Shown: positions 62,274 through 64,000 of the stretch, piece by piece
Layout of the letters: each line of letters opens with the position of its first letter
Numbering within the stretch: the first letter of the stretch is position 1
Assembly (NCBI GenBank): GCA_910579135.1
Contig: CAJTTM010000002.1
Location: 1 to 64,000 of the forward strand
Length of the DNA stretch: 64,000 nucleotides
Direction of reading: 5' to 3'
Origin: an uncultured Erysipelotrichales bacterium
Lineage (GTDB): Bacteria > Bacillota_I > Bacilli_A > Erysipelotrichales > Coprobacillaceae
Translations under genes and position numbers: made by a program
The notes under the pieces: generated by a model
Database searches by the model: none
Told to the model about the DNA's origin: nothing
What the model saw: the letters and a program-made list of their open reading frames with translations, nothing else

Positions 62274-63739
62274 TAATCTAAATCTTCTCCATTTGAAGCG
62301 ATGACTTTCTTATACCAATAGAAAGAATCTTTTCTAGAACGATGCAAATCTCCATTTCCTTGATCATCCATATCAACATAAATAAATCCATATTTCTTAT
62401 CCATTTGTCCAGTTCCCGCAGAAACTAAATCTATACATCCCCAAGTTGTATATCCAAATAGATTAACGCCTTCCTCTACTGCTTCTTTCATACATTGAAT
62501 ATGACGACGATGATAATCGATTCTTGCTGGATCATGACAAATACCATCTTCGTCTTCTTTTTCAATTAAACCAATACCATTTTCAACATCAAATAATGGT
62601 ACTTGATATCTATCATTAATAATGTGTAAGAAATGTTTAAATCCTAATGGATCAATTTGCCATCCCCATGCATTAGCTTCAAGATAAGGATTCTTAATTG
62701 TTCCCAAAATATTTCCACCAGTTGTATCAAGTGTTTCGTCTGTATGTGTAGTAATGACTCCAGAAGCATAGTATGAAAATCCTAAGAAGTCAGCTTTACC
62801 CTCTTTTAAGATTTGCTTATCTTCTTCAGTGATTTCTGGAGCATAACCCCATTCCTTCCATACTCTCTTTGCAAATGATGGATATTCTCCTCTCACTTGT
62901 GTATCTGCACAATAACAGAAGAAATCTTGAAATTTCTTATATCTTGCAAATGCGTCTTTAGGATCTGGTGTTAATGGATATGACATATTTCCACAAATCA
63001 TTGCTCCCACTTTAATATTTTCATCAATTTCATGAGCAACGATTGTTGCTTTTGCTGAAGCAACCATTTGATTATGCATATACACAATATTTCTTTTAGC
63101 AATATCTTTTTGTGTATCTTCTTGGGGCATAATAATATTTAATTCATTAAATGTCATCCATTTATTTACTAAATCTTTATACTCAGTAAAACATACTCTT
63201 GCAAATTCTACAAATTCATCAATCATAGAACGGTTTCTCCAACCACCATGCTGTTCAAGCAAAGAAACTGGCTCATCATACTTATAGAGTGTAATGACTG
63301 GATCTATACCATATTTACGACATTCTTCAAAAACACTACGATAGAATTCTACACCTTCTTTATTCACTCCACCTTTAATTCCATATGGATAAATTCTTGC
63401 CCATGAAATAGAAGTATTAAATGTTGTATATCCCATTTCTGCCATTAAAGCAATATCTTCTTTATAACGATGATAAAAATCACTTGCTACATGATTTGTA
63501 TAATGTAAATCATCAAAAATTTGGAACTTGCACCCTTCAGGCAACTCATCAACTGCTTCCCATTGCTTATGAACTCTTTGTCCGTTTTCGTCTAAATACC
63601 AAATTTGACGACGTTCTGTTGTTGAACCTGCTGTACAATAATCCACTAATACTGGTGATTTTCCTCCTTCATTCCAACCACCTTCAATTTGAGCAGCACT
63701 AATTGAACCACCCCATAAAAAACCTTTTGGAAAACTCAT
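62273..63739 (-). CDS. GH1 6-phospho-beta-glucosidase (copy 3)
   Basis: 488 residues, closest in sequence style to copy 1: FLWGGSISAAQIEGGWNEGGKSP, acid/base MTFNELNIIM, nucleophile FDVENGIGLIE, and SAGTGQMDKKYGFIYVD with RKDSFYWYKKVI. Here the usual N-E-P is N-E-L. Translation couples to the HAD gene downstream. A ribosome site GGAGG lies before the ATG. Confidence 0.92.
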   Translation of the reverse strand: MSFPKGFLWGGSISAAQIEGGWNEGGKSPVLVDYCTAGSTTERRQIWYLDENGQRVHKQWEAVDELPEGCKFQIFDDLHYTNHVASDFYHRYKEDIALMAEMGYTTFNTSISWARIYPYGIKGGVNKEGVEFYRSVFEECRKYGIDPVITLYKYDEPVSLLEQHGGWRNRSMIDEFVEFARVCFTEYKDLVNKWMTFNELNIIMPQEDTQKDIAKRNIVYMHNQMVASAKATIVAHEIDENIKVGAMICGNMSYPLTPDPKDAFARYKKFQDFFCYCADTQVRGEYPSFAKRVWKEWGYAPEITEEDKQILKEGKADFLGFSYYASGVITTHTDETLDTTGGNILGTIKNPYLEANAWGWQIDPLGFKHFLHIINDRYQVPLFDVENGIGLIEKEDEDGICHDPARIDYHRRHIQCMKEAVEEGVNLFGYTTWGCIDLVSAGTGQMDKKYGFIYVDMDDQGNGDLHRSRKDSFYWYKKVIASNGEDLD

Positions 63740-63751
63740 TTTCTATTCCTC

Positions 63752-64000
63752 CTATCTCATTGGCGTTGCCATTTTTTTCCAAGTATATGCTTTACCTTTT
63801 AAGGTAATAGACATCTGATAAATATTTTCAGGCCATGTTCCACCACCAAAACCACCATCTCCAATAGCATGAACATCACAACCTGTTTGTTTCATCATTA
63901 AAGTCACTTGTCTAATCGTATCAACATCAGCAGCTTCAACGTTACTATTTAAGAAAACCATTGCTAGAGCTCCTAATCTATGAGTATACTCAACGAGTTC
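63752..64000 (-). CDS. Partial protein running off the window, family not recognised
   Basis: C-terminal 82 residues; the frame stays open to the window edge (ELVEYTHRLGALAMVF...). Contains NSNVEAADVDTIRQVTLMM and HAIGDGGFGGGTWPENIY, which look like the last strands and phosphate loop of a TIM-barrel enzyme, and ends WKKMATPMR. It is the upstream member of the GH1 operon, 12 bases before copy 3. No function assigned. Confidence 0.6.
   Translation of the reverse strand, partial: ELVEYTHRLGALAMVFLNSNVEAADVDTIRQVTLMMKQTGCDVHAIGDGGFGGGTWPENIYQMSITLKGKAYTWKKMATPMR

Overview
The window is AT-rich, low-GC Gram-positive (Firmicutes) chromosome. Gene content (murD-mraY, cdaA-cdaR-glmM, a YloU-FakA pair divergent from rpmB, proBA, a three-piece MetH/activation-domain/MetF locus, Bce-type resistance modules, PTS and GH1/GH4 sugar genes, an anaerobic superoxide reductase, a GGGtGRT protein) points to an anaerobic gut bacterium. 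My best guess is the Erysipelotrichia / Coprobacillus-Thomasclavelia neighbourhood; this is inferred from protein style, not from a search. I saw no rRNA or tRNA gene and no CRISPR array.

Layout. 1-6 kb: end of a cell-wall operon (mraY, murD), superoxide reductase, proBA and a membrane protein. 6-10.6 kb: a complete Bce-type antimicrobial-peptide module (regulator, intramembrane-sensing kinase, ATPase, permease). 10.7-15.5 kb: aldo/keto reductase, ogt, a VOC protein, fakA/yloU and rpmB. 15.5-23 kb: a membrane-tethered MerR regulator, a GNAT relic, a two-component system, and glmM-cdaR-cdaA. 23-27 kb: metH, a separate MetH-activation protein and metF.

27.0-36.8 kb is the most informative stretch. 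An ancestral minus-strand resistance operon (response regulator, kinase, [ATPase], FtsX permease) was split inside its kinase by a 6572-base segment at 29499-36070. That segment is bounded by ends of one IS and by a 10-base target duplication. Removing it and one duplication copy restores the kinase reading frame. The segment carries a working-looking sugar operon (RDD protein, PTS IIC, GH4 6-phospho-glucosidase, RpiR regulator with a 37-base operator dyad) plus fragments of a permease, a radical-SAM lyase-like protein and a flotillin. The interrupted operon then decayed, including a deletion that fused the kinase to the permease in frame.

36.8-40.7 kb: CapA-like protein, a membrane protein, an orphan PTS IIB, and a strongly promoted NifU-like/GGGtGRT pair. 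40.7-46.4 kb looks like accessory DNA: a small sigma-like protein, a PadR-controlled divergent module (a secreted protein with an ABC exporter on one side; PadR, a membrane protein and another secreted protein on the other), and a 5'-truncated lysozyme/CHAP relic of the kind found in conjugative elements. 46.4-53.1 kb is a redox/aldehyde-type region. It has two over-spaced MerR-type promoters and a shared LysR-like box in front of an alcohol dehydrogenase and a flavodoxin operon. 53.1-55 kb: a phosphoesterase and a purine permease. 55.1-64 kb: one long minus-strand operon with three GH1 enzymes, two HAD phosphatases, two Gfo/Idh oxidoreductases and a DUF4867-like protein, running off the right end.
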